From assembly GCA_026874595.1 (NCBI GenBank), contig CM049306.1, forward strand, positions 39,306,019-39,370,018: a stretch of 64,000 bases of DNA. The letters are read 5' to 3'. Source of the DNA: Sipunculus nudus (lineage: Eukaryota > Annelida > Sipuncula > Golfingiida > Sipunculidae). Under the pieces are notes generated by a model. The model was not told the origin of the DNA. It did not search any database and saw only the letters and a list, made by a program, of their open reading frames with translations. The position numbers and the translations under genes were made by a program. This document shows positions 10,493-24,307 of this stretch, one piece after another (positions within the stretch are counted from its first letter, which is position 1; each line of letters opens with the position of its first letter).

Positions 10493-12419
10493 ACTGTAAA
10501 TAGTCAGATGTCACTTTCCATACATGATCATACATCATCAAGGTGCCTATTATATAGGCCATCTAATAATACCAACACCATACTTTTTTTTGTTACGATG
10601 TATTATTTCACCAGTGTATCCTTACATCCTGTCTGTCACCCTGTGGTTGGTCATGTGTTTTATCTTATTAAAATCACAGGGGCAATTTGTTCTTTCATTT
10701 TAGGCTGTCAAATGACACAGCTAACTTTGGCAACCAATAGGAGGATTCATATGAAACCATGGTGCCCCGTGCTTATTGTATAAAGACAGTGTCTAACCAG
10801 ATGGTTAAACCTAATTAATCAATGAACCAATACTGAGACTAATAGGTACACATGTACCTAGACATTTCAACCATCCACACAGGGGTCAATACTTAAACCT
10901 GGATAAGTCAGTGTGTACTAAGTCTGAGTTGGTGTTTGTTACACCTTAGTGACAGCATTAGCAGTACAGGAATATACCTCCAATGAGCGACAGGATTTAC
11001 TTGAGGGCATATCTGATGGTATTAGGCCATTAATAGGGCCAAAATAAAAAAAAGTCCTTGTTTCCTATTACATTGCTGAAATATTTAGTGTGGGCAGTAA
11101 GAGAATTTTTGTGACATGTGACACAGAACAGGCTTTCTTATTGGTAAGATGACTTAAGCAGATGATTTTAGGAAAATATTTTATTTCTGTCACCCTGGAC
11201 TTTCCAGATGGAAGTGATTGTACTTAAAATTCACATTTGTGTTACCAATGACTGTAGAAAATAATCCAACTGTTTTATTTGGGGGCAAAAGGTGAAAGTC
11301 ATAGGTTAGTGTTTTTCTCAATGATAACTCCATAAATTTGATCAACAGGTTTTAAATGCTATATATATTTACGCCATCTATGTACATCTCTGTACATGCA
11401 ACAAAGCTCAATCTGCTACTCATGGTGGTACAACTTTGTGAGTGACAGGTAGGAAACCAGAACCCCTTTGTATCAGTTCATATATTACTAAGAAGCTACT
11501 AATGCCACAAACAGGTTTGTGTGACTAATTGTTTTATCATAATCTATAGCTCTATCCCCTTATAAACTTTTTGGTTTATAGTTTTCTTTTGATTGGGTCA
11601 GGATACTAGAAACAAAGACTTTTTTAGCCTTAACCTTTGCTTGGCTGACGGTGTTCAAAACAGTAATCATACAAATATTGTGCCCATGTTTATAACATTC
11701 ACTGGCATATATATGCATATATGTGGTGACACAATCCCATGCATGCAGGTTAATGAAATTTTTAACTGAAGGTATTATATATGACTGCAACAAACTAGAT
11801 AGTTATGTGGGTGAATGTTCCTGTACCTATATCCATCCCCTCCCCCCCCCCCATATATTTCTTTAGAATCCTTTGATCCATTATTCATTTATGTAAAGAT
11901 ATTACCTGTAATAGAAACAAAAAGTGTCAGAATTTGTCTGAATTCTAAAATAAATCTAAACAGTACCAGAGGGATATTTAAACCTGACACGCATGTCTTC
12001 ATTAGTTAATATGATAACCTTATCTGTCTTATGTAATGACAGACTATATAATATCAGCTATGATTATATATATACATGCAGGGTTATAGCTAGCTGGTCA
12101 GCTCCAGTAAGGGGTAACAGGGATAGGGGCCAGCACAAAGCTAATATTTGTAAACCACTGACCGACACAAAAGATTTTGAAGATCGTCAAAAAAACAGCC
12201 ACCAGCAATGAAACTTTGATTATTTATTACCCCAACTGCATTAAATTTGTACCTTATAAGTATGTTTATAAAAATGAATTAATCAAGAGCCAAAATAATC
12301 ATTATACAAATAATTATAACACATAACAACACACGGTGGGAATCCCGACCATGACCACCTTCACTTGCTTCGCCAATGTAAATTTTGCTGGCACTCAAAT
12401 TTGTCTAGCTATAACCCTG

Positions 12420-12455
<36 letters not shown>

Positions 12456-15400
12456 TGTTTGTGTCTGATGGGAAGACCAAGATGGTACGGACCAATGTCA
12501 TGATATCAGAGGGAGACAAGGTTATAAAGGACCAGGAAACCTGACAAGACTGTCCTCTCTCCTATCTTCTACTAATATTGAGAAAGAAGAATGCCCTTAC
12601 TTTATTAATTGATTTTTAATTTATGGCATCACAAGTTACAACATTCAGGGATTCACCTGTTGTTTTCTTAATTGAGTGATTTAATAAAACCCTAACATTT
12701 TCATTATGGCATGTGCAGAAAATATGTTAATGAATAATGAAAAGAAAGTATACAATTCAATTACTGCTTCAGCTGGCTTTATTAGAATGTTAAAGGTCAT
12801 TTATTCTTACCTATACCTATTCTCTCCATCATGACTGAATTCCATAAATTAAGTTCAAAGGAAATCAAAGCATCCCAAACTCTCTCTTCCATCATAACCA
12901 GCCCAGCCTAAAGCACGCATTCAGCAGATTCAATGACTGTGAGTTTGAAACCTAAAATCACTGGAAGGTGAACCTTGCAAAATACCATTACATATCATAG
13001 CTCCAGCTCAAGTCTCATAGCTCAAGTCTCAATTTGCACAAAAGGTACTCATATAGGGCTGGTATAATTGCAGACCTGCAGAATGCTTTTTCAGATGTCT
13101 CCTGCTGGGTAAAAATGAAGGAATGATAAGTAAATAAAAATGCAGGCAGAAACTAGTAAAAATTTCATAATATATACATTTTCACAAGAGGGGCCCAGAG
13201 GCAGACCTGGATTGCACAAAAAGATAAGTACCAGCTGGAGAATCCTGAATACAGTCTGCTGAAGGTAAAAGGTGCACCAATAAACAGAATATAAAAAGAT
13301 GTTAAAATGCTGAGTAATGATTACAACAGTTCACACCGTACACTATGAACAGTCAATAGCTTGCTTTCCTGGAAGAATACAAAGCTCAATGTCAGCATGT
13401 TTATACACCTTGGACAATGAAGGCAGCACCTTGTATAGCAATCCAGCAATTACTTCAAAGAGGCTTTACATTGGCAGTATGTAATGCTGCCTATACTTAA
13501 AAGCCAGTCTATATATAAATGGCCCACTGATAGTCTGTATTGGATTTTTCACACCTGTATTCCTGGACAACCCTGGCAAATAAATCATTATCATGCACAT
13601 CATGAGCCACATGATGTTGTGGTTTTCCTGGCTCCTACCCAGGGGGTGTCCCTTTACTTAAAGCCAATCAATATCCATCCCGAGGATTGTCTTATGAAAA
13701 CAAAATTCCACCCACTAGGGCTTGTACAAAAAGGACTACACAAAAGTGTGTAAGGGCCATTAAAAGCACTATTATATCATGAAGTACGATATAACATAGA
13801 TGTATTTTATAATTTCACACATTTGCGTGAGATCATACATCATGAACTGACAGAACCAAATCTAACTCAGCAGTTTCAATATACGAAGATGTTGGTTTGG
13901 GCGATTATTAGACAAGCTGGAAAGCAGTAGCTTGTAATTGTTTATAAGATGTGTGGGTGTGTTTGTGGTCCACAAGTTTTTCACCAAGGCAAGAGGTGTT
14001 GTCGTTTGGTGAACATTTACCAAAAAGAAAATTTTCAACTCCCAAATTCTCAAAACATGATAATGAATATGTTTAATATAACGGAAGTTGATTTGATTAC
14101 TTATATGACAAAGTTTAATAAATTTATGAATGTTTCATATTCTATCATTGTATTTATAATTCCTTCATGTTTATCATCCAGATTATACAGTGAAAACTGA
14201 CTGGGCAGTGAAGAAGAACAATCATTCAGCATTTATATTCAGTTTTGATTTTCACAGTAAATATGAATAAAGGCCTTGTCAGTGATCAGTGTTAAACCTC
14301 ATCCACACAAAAAAACTGAAAACTTGAACCTGCACTGATTTTATCATTTGTATGAATAGCCAAGACTCTCCCAGAATGATTCACACAATTTGTACTGATA
14401 GTGATAAGAACAAAGGAGACTCCTCAATCCGGTCACACATTTTTATTTTGTCCGGCATCTTGACTCAGCTTGACTAATCTGTGGTGGGACAGGACCAATC
14501 ACAACATCGTGGCAGACAGGGACACTGGACCTGCCATATCCCAACAGAGAGAGACAGTTCCCCTATCACATTTAATCACAGGTCTGAGCAAACATTTGAG
14601 CCAAACTGGTACGAATAAATATTCAATTATCTGCCAATCTGCACAGAGGACACGCTTTTCCTAATGTCTCCACCAATGCTTGTAGGACAATAAACATTTG
14701 TATAGGATAAACCTGGGTATTTATATCAATAATTCATTATCAGTTTCTGATAATCCAACACTGCTGAGGGAAACAGGGATGTTTCAACTTTTCCCTTTAA
14801 TTAATTAATGCCAAACAAAAGAATGAGCATGGGAAAAAAATCAGGAGCTTTCTGTCATACTAAGACAATTATTTCCTCTTAAAATTTGGGAGTACAATAT
14901 TCAAGGAACAGAAGAAAAACTTTTGTTCACTGGTCTTTAGGTTAAAAGTATACTGTGTGATATATAAATATAAATTTATATACAGTGATAAGAATACGCC
15001 CACTCATCCATCCAAAATAAATTTAATGCTGCCATCCTAATAAATGTCAAAGTAGTATAAATAAGATGGGTATTATGTGTCTGCTTAAACATATCAGAGA
15101 CTTATTAAAAATCTACAAAAAGGAAGTACCTCATTAAATAATAAAATTACAAGGACCTAATGATCGGAGCTGAAATGTGTTACCACACTTCAGGTTCACA
15201 CCATTAGTCAGCAAACCTGAACATGACACTGGAATATAAGGAAATCTAATCATGTTCATGATGCAGGAACAAAATCAGTGAGGACAGGCATCATTTCCGG
15301 AATGCAGATGCTCCTGGCTACAAAAGACCATCATGACCTTGTTAATAGGATCTAGGGATACCATAAATGGTGTTCTTCCACAGGCTACTCACTAAAATAT

Positions 15401-17180
15401 CTCCACCGCTCCTATGTCACAGCAACCCATTAGAAGTCAGCCTACGCATCAGTGAACGTGCTTACAAAGTGACACAAGCACACAGAGAAGAATTGTTACA
15501 GTGAAAGTCTTTAGGGGAATTGTCCAGATAACTGGAGTCTGTGGTTCCTTTTTTACACTAGTTATTTCTTTTACCTTTTATTTTAACCTTAGAGGCAATT
15601 CATTATAACTAAAAAAAAAGAAAAAAAATGTCTTTCTAAAAATTAATTATGGCTCCTATCTTTTTTTTCAGCTAGGTTTTAGGGAGGAGTCCGGAACACA
15701 CATCCAAGAGCTGTTTAATGAAACTGGCATTTTAAAATTATTTAATTTTTAACAAAATATGACTGAAAATAGACCCCCTCAGATCTCAATGAAGAAATAA
15801 TTAATGATTTGGTTAGATTTTGTATGTTGTGATGGGCTTAAATTTTCAAAACAAAATAAAAATGGCAGTTTCACATTTCTTCACTCAACAAGATTCTTTA
15901 CTTATCACGTGGTGGTTTTCTTAGGGGGGGATGCAGCAGAAATGATTCTTGTTCACTGGATCCTTTACTTTGCTCATCTTTCTTGCTTGGTTACTGTAGT
16001 ATGTACACCACTGTAGAGAGGCTAAATGTTATGTTATGAACATTTCCATTGAGATTTTTTTTTTTCATATATAACAGCCACCTGGCATAGTATGTTTGTG
16101 CATTTAGATCACAAATAAATATTGGCTCATGATCAAGCATTATACCAGTTCTGAACTTATCCACTACACACATATATATATAAAACTTTCACAATGATTT
16201 ATATCTGGTCAGGTTAGGACTATAAAAATGTCATAATTACAATAATTACTGTATTAATTCACTTGAGTACTGCATTACTTTGAGGTTGAATAGCAAATTG
16301 ACTAATATCATTCAAATTCTCCTTTGAGATAAAATCAAAATTCTCAATTGAAAATAAATTCACTCCAAAATAGTAAATATATGATACATAAATCATACAC
16401 TTCTTTCACTATCAAAGTCATGTTTGTGACATCAGATATCATCATGCTTATTTCAGAATTAGTTAATTGAATGATCAGGAAATAACTTATGTCATCTTAC
16501 TGAAGTTTGTACACAGCTTGTACCCAATAAGGTACATAAGGAAATAACAGGTCTTAAATGAGGACAAATGAAGTAAATAATGCAGGTGGTGTCCTGGTAT
16601 CTAGTCATCACCAACCCTGCTCAGTTGGAATCACAATATTCAGTACCAAATAGCATCAGGCTAAAGTCAGAACTTAAATTCATGTAATTGGATAAGAATC
16701 ATGTTATCCAAATATGAGAGAATTTGCTAAAGATTGTGACTGAACTTAAGGTAGTCTTAACTCTTAACTATTTATAAGCATGAAACAAACATGAAATTTT
16801 AGTCATCTGACTGGTCATGCAAATATATAACGACTGAATCATGCAAATGTTCAATTATAATTTATAAATCAGGCATCATTAGGCCTACCTTATTTTCAAA
16901 TGCCTCTGGGTGAATGAAAGTCTCAAAACTGAAAAATATATTGTTCACAATGATATATCATAAAATACAAAGTGAAAAGTTAAGATGCATTTTAGTGGGA
17001 TTCATTTTCCTTATTGCAACATCTTCTGTTTGGTTGGAAACAAGTATTTTATCACCTTGTTACATAGATCAAAGGACAACTAAGAAAGGGTACACCAAAA
17101 ATCTACGAAAATGCACCTGAATTGATAAGAATATAATAGATATGTCTTGGTTCTCAATTATATTGGTTTTATATATATAT
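10493..17180. other. Long non-coding stretch, mostly unique sequence
   Basis: AT-rich sequence with scattered simple repeats, including (AT)n/(AC)n at 12421-12454 and a short C-run at about 11841. None of the open frames of 60-90 codons has domain motifs or a matching pair of splice sites that I would defend. It could be intergenic or the intron of a gene whose exons lie outside the window. Confidence 0.45.
12421..12454. repeat. (AT)n(AC)n microsatellite
   Basis: Eleven AT units run directly into six AC units. Confidence 0.95.
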
Positions 17181-17186
17181 ATATCC

Positions 17187-17370
17187 AGAAGCAGATTCAC
17201 CCCCCCCCCCCCCACCTTTTTCAATCGCCCCATTCTTTTTTTAGGGTTTAAGACCTAATTTTGTGGCCTGGACCCCCTTTTTCCAGACTTGGGGACCATT
17301 ATTTTAGGTTTTTTATTCGTTCTCCAAGGTTGGACCCCCCCCCCCCTTTTCCTAAATCCTGGTTCAGCCC
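17187..17370. repeat. Poly-C / 'GGATCCAG' family repeat, copy 2
   Basis: Shows atccagaagcagattcacc, a C-run, ttagggtttaagaccta, a C-rich stretch with ggttggacccc and then cctaaatcctggttcagccc. The order of blocks is the same as at 10282-10492. Confidence 0.55.
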
Positions 17371-20196
17371 TTGGTGTCCAAAAGAAAATGAAAACAAGAA
17401 ATTTTATGATATATTCACACCATTTAAATATCATAATAAAGGTCTCATAGGAATTTTAAACAGCATTTATTCAGCTTGTAGGGATATAAATTGTGTAACT
17501 TTTCATACCTTGTAAGCCCACTTCATACAGACAACCCACTTGGGTATGTCAACAACCTTCGTGTGGGGAAGTGGTGATTTGTAGCTATTTGTACTGTGGA
17601 CTACAGTTTTGTAATCAATTGTAAGATCTCCAGTGGGGTCATATATTACTTGGCTCACTGAAGAAAAGAAAATATTCCTTGTGTGCAGTGTACCTAAATA
17701 CACAAATGGCCCACTGTAAATCAACTAAACAGAACAAATTTTATGGAACCCCTTCAGTTAAACAGATGTAAAATCCAGAGCTTTTTTCTTTTTAATACAT
17801 CCTCATTTTCTCAATGTTCTGGTTTTTCAACTAAGCCATTCCTTTGTTATTAATAAATTTGTTATGGATTTTAAACCATGACAATCTGGATTCTGTTGAA
17901 GGAATCAATGAATAACAATAAATATAACAAGGAAATCTGATCTTTATTGGTTTCCTAATTACTTGGCAAACCACAATCTATAAATAACTTGGGTTCAGAT
18001 TATTAATAACAAGTGGTTGGAGCTGCCTTACACATACTCTATTAATGCACAAAGGCAATTATAACTTGTATGCCATTGACAAAACATACTAAAACCCATA
18101 ACTTTGCTTAATGCTTCATATTTATTTTAATAAAACTGTGGGAATCATGGTAATATAAAGAATTTATTGAAGTACAGGCTAGTAAACCACAGTCTCAGAC
18201 CTCCTGATGACCCAGGCAGCTGAAAAAATACTAGTCAACCAGTAAAATAAAAGCCCCTTGCAGATGTGCCATCATGTGTGACCAGAGAACTGATCAACTG
18301 GCGGCCTTCCTGTCCTATAACTGTGTGATATTGATCTATTTATTTTTAACCTCAATTGCAGATATAAATGTTTTTCTGGAGTCTATACAGATAATTTTGA
18401 AACGATGGGCAAATGTAATTAGACAAATTTACACTGAAAGTCAAAACATACTTTCAAATGAGCAACTCTTTTACATAGCATGAATGTTATTTCTATCACT
18501 ATATAAAGGTCATTTATCTTCTGGGATTCCTCAGAAGTTTGTTAGAGTGGAGGATGCCAGATAATTTACAGATAAAAATACACTTGCACAAGCCAAGTTA
18601 TGTGCATTTTAGGAGGGTGAAGGTCTGCATGGAAAGGGACCCGTTTCACATAAATTCATTGTTGCCTGTCTGGATCAAGTGAGGTGGATTCTCACAGGAC
18701 ACCCTTTCATCAATACTCTCATTGCCCGAACAAATAAATCAACACAGCTATTTTTACAAGCCATATTTTTAATGTCACCAGGTCAGACTCAACATTTTGT
18801 ATCACAATTTCTACTTGTGACAGATATGTTTGCTATGATTGCTTTTTGGCCATTTTTATCTCAAATAGATATTCAACATTTAAGGGCAAAGAACTGGAGA
18901 TCTTTCAGTGGTTGACCCTGATTTTGTTACTGATGCACTGTCATACTGAATATTTATATACAGACCTAAATGGAGCACACAAGGAGTCATTATTTACAGC
19001 AAGAATTTGGCGTGAATGATTTAGGCATTCAAACCGGGTCAATTATTGTCAAAAAACTTATAACCATTCTTATACATCAGATACAAAATAATTCATTTTT
19101 AGACAAAAACAGCATGACTCATTTTTTTCTCCCTGTTCCAGACAGACAGCAATTGATTTTAGCATTTTTAAAAACAGAAATGCACATTTAATGAAAGGTG
19201 ACTAAATATGTATTAGTTTGAAAGTCCTGGTCTAAATGCCCCACAATACAGATACCTGCAGGTCACTTTTGACTGGAATGTTCCTTCAACAGTGTATGCA
19301 TCTTTCTGTAATTATACCATGGCTGTTTAACAAAAATAAAAGAAGTTTCCACCATAAAATCTTAACAATATACAATTTAAAATATAATGATATAAAATAT
19401 TTAAAATCTGCCCTTGTGAAAACCTAAAGACATAGTACTTAATGGATGTTCCCACCCCAGCCCCACTGACTTTGCAAGCAAATGCACACATTAAAATACT
19501 TACAACAGCCTGGTAATAAAAACTGAGTTGGTGGAAATGTGCTTTCAGCAATTAACAAGATAGATTTTTGCCCTCTGAAATCTGAATGCCCACAGGTGTG
19601 TACAGGTGTCAACTTCTTTGGGCAACTCTTAATGCATTTTTTTTATAATAAATATGCTTTATTTTCAACACCTGAAATACTGACAACTGTGACTTTTACA
19701 ATACTGGGAATCTTTCTCACAAGTGCTAGTTCCACTGAGGAAACATAAAATCCACATGCAGATCCATGCAAAATGGCAGAAACAGGTGTTTACACATCAT
19801 GATCAAGTAAAATGGAGATAGGCCTTATAATTTTAGGCAACAAAACAGCTTTGCCCTCCTCCACAACGTAGGACTAAAGAGCTTTCAATTAAATATACCT
19901 TAAGAATAAAATGACTTATCTTGATATGAAAGCTAAAAATCCATGATAAAGAGCTGCTTCAAGTAAATAATCCCAAGGAACATGTGGCAACTTGAAACTG
20001 TTGTTATCTCTTCATCTTGTGCAAACACACTCACACACAAACAAATATGTATATATGTATATGCAAAAAAGTGATCACAGTCTTTGGCAAATTATGGTAT
20101 GAGAGCTCATGTTAACTAATTCCACAACAATGTCACTGACAAAATCCACTGGTGGTTATGTATGATCAATTGATTTGTCGTCTTAATAACAAGTCC
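17371..20196. other. Non-coding stretch downstream of the kinase gene
   Basis: No convincing gene is seen. The part near 20200 may belong to the 3' untranslated region of the minus-strand kinase gene, whose length cannot be fixed from sequence alone. Confidence 0.4.
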
Positions 20197-20202
20197 TTTA
20201 TT
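20197..20202 (-). terminator. Candidate poly-A signal of the kinase gene
   Basis: The minus strand reads AATAAA here, about 70 bases after the stop codon at 20273. Other AATAAA hexamers occur further downstream, for example near 19660, so use of this one is a guess based on proximity. Confidence 0.35.
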
Positions 20203-20272
20203 AACAATAAGGTTTATCCTAAGTTTGTATGCAGTGGACGGTCATACGATGACTGCATAATGCAATGTGGCA

Positions 20273-21937
20273 TTATGTGCCTATTTGTGGTAATTTTGGT
20301 CTCGTGTTGATTGAATTTGGTACCACCTCATCTGATGTTGCGATAAGCCTTGTTTTGCCGCTTCCAGCTGCATTTGAGTACTTAGCCATCACACCACTGC
20401 GAGTTGCCGATGCCCTACGAATATTCTTGTTCTCATTCTCATTGGATGGGGGTTTAGGCAGCCGTCGTCTTAGCCAAGCATGCCGCAAGGCTTGCCCTGG
20501 TGTCATACGAGTTGAGGGGTCCCAATCTAAACAACGTTTTAAAAAGTCAATAAAGAGGGGATCATCGCAACCTTTCAATGCTGTAACAAAGTCTTTGGAA
20601 CCTGGAGGACCTCGAAACTTCCCCCGTCGAGATCTGCCTCCGTTCAGTTGCGCCTCACCATCTGGTCCTGTGGTCACTGTGCAGTAACGTGGGTACCCTT
20701 TGGAACTAATAAAATTCCTAGATCGCTTTGATGCATCTAACAGCTTTTGAGGAGGTGTGCCCTGGATTTCTATCACACATGCTAACTGGTCCCCTTCGTC
20801 CTCACCTGGAAACAATGGATACCCTGTCAATAATTCTGCTAGGATACACCCAAGGCTCCACATGTCTATTGGCATGCCATACTTGGCTCCAAGTATAACC
20901 TCTGGCGCACGGTAAAAGCGAGATTGGATGTATGTGTATATCCTCTGATGTTCGTAACAACTAGACCCAAAGTCAATAACTTTGATCCCACTTCGTCCTT
21001 GCTGTTTCAACAGAATGTTCTCAGGTTTCAGATCACAGTGAATGATGCGATTTTTGTACAAAGCGTCCAGACACTGCAGAATTGAATGAGCAAACTTCCT
21101 TACCAGCTGTAAGCTGAAGCCCTGAAACTTATTCTTTTTTATCAGTTCATACAAGTTCATACTCAATAATTCAAAAGTAATACATATATGGTTACGGAAC
21201 GTAAAATGTTCCAACATGTGCACAATATTCATAGTATTGTCCTTATCTTGTTTTTTGAGGTGTTCGAGAATGCGAATTTCTTCCTGAGCTTGCCTGTGAA
21301 AGCGTTTCTCATTGCGCACCATTTTCAACGCAACATGGGAATGAACTTTGTGATCATAGGCTTTAACAACTTGACCAAAGCTGCCTTTGCCGATTACTTT
21401 CAATACTTCATATCTGTATGATATGTGGTCATGGGGCACATGAATGTAAGACCCTTGTTCATCATCATATCCATTGTTGCTAGCGCCCCCTACGATGCCC
21501 TGGCGTTTCTTGGCATTTTGTCCCACAAAATAAATCTGGGGGTAGTTGAAAATTTCATGGTGCTCGAAAGATGATAATTTGTGCATGTATTGCTTCATGG
21601 CGGTCTCGGGGCTGAGCGTAAGAGTCCTTTTTGAAGATTCGGTCTTGCTCCCTGCACTACCCGCACTGGACAGCGGACGGACCGCCGGAAAGTGTGCAGG
21701 GTGATTTTCATTACCTACGCCATTTTGGATTTTCTTATCATGAGGGTCGTGGTGGTGTTTTTCTTCGAAAAGCTGCTGCACCTTAACGCTGGCGGGAGCG
21801 TGGTGCCCACCCCCTCCCACAGTGTGGGATGTCAGCGGGGGTAAGTGATGCGATGGCATGGACTCAATGTTGTATAAATTTTCTCCTGACGTGCCAAACG
21901 ATCTCTGCCTTTGAGGTAGGGTCACTTTTGTCGACAT
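20273..21937 (-). CDS. DYRK2: DYRK2-type dual-specificity protein kinase
   Basis: A single uninterrupted frame of 554 codons. Class II DYRK kinases autophosphorylate a tyrosine during synthesis and then phosphorylate Ser/Thr substrates in the nucleus and cytoplasm. They also scaffold an E3 ubiquitin ligase (EDD-DDB1-VPRBP in mammals). Visible in order: an N-terminal [14 protein letters not shown] segment shared with vertebrate DYRK2; the NAPA region with MKQYMHKL and [14 protein letters not shown] (114-137); the DYRK box [14 protein letters not shown] (158-171); and the kinase domain, about 176-488. Key residues are G-loop GKGSFG 183-188, Lys205, HCDLKPEN 300-307, DFG 322-324, activation-loop YTY 334-336 (Tyr336 autophosphorylated), and SRFYRAPE 339-346. 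Length is slightly below the 601 residues of human DYRK2 isoform 1. All catalytic residues are present and nothing is broken. The ATG at 21935-21937 lies in CCAAACATGTCG; an upstream exon supplying another N-terminus cannot be excluded. Confidence 0.95.
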   Translation of the reverse strand: MSTKVTLPQRQRSFGTSGENLYNIESMPSHHLPPLTSHTVGGGGHHAPASVKVQQLFEEKHHHDPHDKKIQNGVGNENHPAHFPAVRPLSSAGSAGSKTESSKRTLTLSPETAMKQYMHKLSSFEHHEIFNYPQIYFVGQNAKKRQGIVGGASNNGYDDEQGSYIHVPHDHISYRYEVLKVIGKGSFGQVVKAYDHKVHSHVALKMVRNEKRFHRQAQEEIRILEHLKKQDKDNTMNIVHMLEHFTFRNHICITFELLSMNLYELIKKNKFQGFSLQLVRKFAHSILQCLDALYKNRIIHCDLKPENILLKQQGRSGIKVIDFGSSCYEHQRIYTYIQSRFYRAPEVILGAKYGMPIDMWSLGCILAELLTGYPLFPGEDEGDQLACVIEIQGTPPQKLLDASKRSRNFISSKGYPRYCTVTTGPDGEAQLNGGRSRRGKFRGPPGSKDFVTALKGCDDPLFIDFLKRCLDWDPSTRMTPGQALRHAWLRRRLPKPPSNENENKNIRRASATRSGVMAKYSNAAGSGKTRLIATSDEVVPNSINTRPKLPQIGT

Positions 21938-22500
21938 GTTTGGGGGCCAGAGATCTGGCTAAAAGAACACCATAATTGGAATAGATGTAGCTCACCGTAC
22001 ATTTGTAATGTCCGTGGTGACCAGCGGTCCTCCGGTTACATATATTCCAATGTGTTGGCCAGTTTTTCAGCTCAGATAGGTCCAAACATAGCCAGGTTGT
22101 CTCGGTCCCCCGGTTGCCATGCAAAATTTCATTAATTAGTATGCATACGTCACAGAGTCAAGCATGTGACCACTATTGATCCAATGGGAGAGGGTTTCCG
22201 TTTAATCCTCTGTTAGCCGCCAGGGGGCTCAGGTAGCCAAGGCAGCAGACTTGCGCTAAACACGGCCTGGGCAGCGTTAGTAAACAACACAACGTGTTGG
22301 TGCGAAACCACTTCACGAGTTTCCTAATTGACCACTGAGATCAGTATCAATGTTCTACTGCATATAACTGCGGTGTGGAATGTCTTCCTGTGGCTTGATA
22401 GTTCACCTAATGTCATCCGTACCAATTAGCCGAGTGATATAACCTCAAAACTCGCAGGTACACCCTTTTATATAAAGAAAGGCGCACTAACCTATCCCAC
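21938..22500 (-). promoter_or_regulatory. 5' untranslated region and presumed promoter of the kinase gene
   Basis: The region has more G, C and CpG than its surroundings. It holds a CRE-like TGACGTAT (minus strand, 22145-22152), CCAAT on the plus strand at 22181-22185, a GGTTGCCATGC half site resembling an RFX X-box (near 22114), and GCCGCCAGGGGGCTC at 22216-22230, close to a CTCF core. A possible splice acceptor (TTCTTTTAG) lies 21 bases before the ATG. The first exon could therefore lie further upstream, and the region would then be part intron. No initiator was identified. Confidence 0.4.
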
Positions 22501-22957
22501 GCGTCTGACACCGGAACAAACCCTTGGTTAACGACTACTCAGGTGAAACGGCGAGGAACGGGAATGAGTAATCACTAAAGGTGCAGCAGGAGGGCACTTG
22601 TGATGTTATGAACGTCTTACGTGGTATTTACTGATGACATATCAGGCGACACGGAAACCCTGAGGATGATTCTCTGTAATAAGGATGATGATAATTTAAA
22701 AAGATCTTAGTAATCATGCTGACTGTAAAGCATGGCAATTAGCCGATTTAAAATACAGCCTATGTAATGCTTATTATAATACTTATTTATAAACGTCATG
22801 TTTCTGTGCTTTATATAGGTCCATGCTTTTATAATTGTATGATATAATAAATAACACGTGTCAGCGCACGTGTACTCTAACCTATAACCAAATTAAGTGA
22901 CCCCACTTAAATACAGAATACAGCGTGTAGAGTACAGTATAGCACGTAATAATCAAT

Positions 22958-22958
22958 A

Positions 22959-22992
<34 letters not shown>
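22958..22992. repeat. (AT)n(AG)n microsatellite
   Basis: Six AT units followed by eleven AG units. Confidence 0.95.
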
Positions 22993-23569
22993 CGGGGATG
23001 CCTTTTTATCTCTAAACGAAATAACTTGAAATATGTTGCCAAATATTATAAGCTTTAAGTACAGGTTGTACGGACCAATGTTATAAGGTGTTATATATTA
23101 ACTATAATTTATCACAGGTCACTGAAATGCCTTCACTGTGTTCAATACAAATATATTGATATACATACAATTAATAAGCCTGGTGAGATCATCAACAAAC
23201 ATTTTTATGTTACCCAGAAAAAAATGACTGGGGGGGGGGGGGGGGGGTACCCGGTAATGTTAATTACTGATTTTTGCCAGACGCGGTACACATTATGTTA
23301 GAATGTGTGTTGTTAGTGCATATTCATTCAAATGTTTCGTCTGCCGTAATTCTTACGATTAATGAAATATGAAAGAAACCAGATAATTTGCTCTTGTATG
23401 GTTTTCCGAGTGTGAATATGACGTGAGTCTGAATTAATTCGTAAGATGTATAAGAGAATAATTCCTATTATCCTATAGACCTATAGAACTCTCATTGTAA
23501 TTAGTTATTTCATCAGAAAATGTAAAATATCATTACGTGGCTATGATGTTTGTTGTATTCCATTTTAAG

Positions 23570-23606
23570 TTTTTTTTTTTTTTTTTTTTTTTTGGGGGGG
23601 GGGGGG
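23570..23606. repeat. Poly-T / poly-G tract
   Basis: About 24 Ts directly followed by 13 Gs. A separate run of about 18 Gs lies at 23230-23247. Confidence 0.95.
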
Positions 23607-23709
23607 ACACCCCCTGTATGCATACACACACACATATATATATAACATAACTTTTATGGCACCCCTAAAACTATATTGTATAACGATATAACTGTTAATA
23701 TATATATCA

Positions 23710-23795
23710 TGAAATCATGAACGCATTGTTGCTGTATTTTTAGAGCTACCTAGGGGTCTAATGTTTATTTGAGAACTGCATAATTATAGATTTTA
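23710..23795 (+). repeat. 86-bp dispersed repeat, copy 1
   Basis: The stretch from TGAAATCATGAACG to ATAGATTTTA reappears in reverse complement at 38963-39049 with about five differences counted by eye. Its centre, TTAGAGCTACCTAGGGGTCT, is identical. Homology stops at both ends, and both copies lie near (AT)n tracts. No coding frame or transposon terminus is evident. Confidence 0.75.
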
Positions 23796-23827
23796 CCTGA
23801 CTTCCAAACCGTTTTCTATAGATAGGC

Positions 23828-23828
<1 letters not shown>

Positions 23829-23873
<45 letters not shown>
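23829..23873. repeat. (AT)n microsatellite
   Basis: Alternating TA with a single TATG interruption. Confidence 0.95.
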
Positions 23874-23877
<4 letters not shown>

Positions 23878-23999
23878 ATATATACCCTTGAAGCATCTAT
23901 TAATATATAATGAACAAGCGCTTATATACAAGATCTCCCAGAGAAACCGGTGCTTTAGATCCCATTTATCAACATTTATTAGTAATTGTTTGTACTGTA

Positions 24000-24001
<2 letters not shown>

Positions 24002-24045
<44 letters not shown>
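24002..24045. repeat. (AT)n microsatellite
   Basis: More than 20 uninterrupted TA units. Confidence 0.95.
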
Positions 24046-24046
<1 letters not shown>

Positions 24047-24307
24047 ATCTGTACTCTTTAGTCTTGACGTATGTACCACACCTGGTGCTTCGAGACTTCC
24101 TTTGTTTGCGGCATAACCATACCATTATAATTCATACAGAATATTAAAAATGTCCATTATATGTGTACCTTAAATTAAAAGGAAACGTTCCATGAAACGT
24201 GACATGGCTCTGCTTATATATATAACACCTGGTGATCACGCACGACTGCTGTATATGTCGCCATCTCGCATGTTCAGTTGGTAATTATTGTAACATGTAC
24301 ATTGTTA

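Larger units (their letters stand above)
22501..24307. other. Non-coding stretch rich in simple repeats
   Basis: Holds (AT)n(AG)n at 22958-22992, a G-run at 23230-23247, a T-run then G-run at 23570-23606, and (AT)n at 23829-23873 and 24002-24045. It also has one copy of the 86-bp repeat described at 23710. No coding frame is credible. Confidence 0.6.

Noticed and set aside
13484-13753. 89-codon plus-strand frame
   Set aside because: The residue composition is irregular and no domain, start context or splice pattern supports it.
20265-20687. 140-codon plus-strand open frame
   Set aside because: It is antisense to the kinase coding region and has no motif of its own.
21992-22030. GGTGAGC donor upstream of the kinase ATG paired with the TTTTAG acceptor
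   Set aside because: The resulting intron would be only about 36 bases, too short for an animal spliceosome. The acceptor may be real with a more distant donor.
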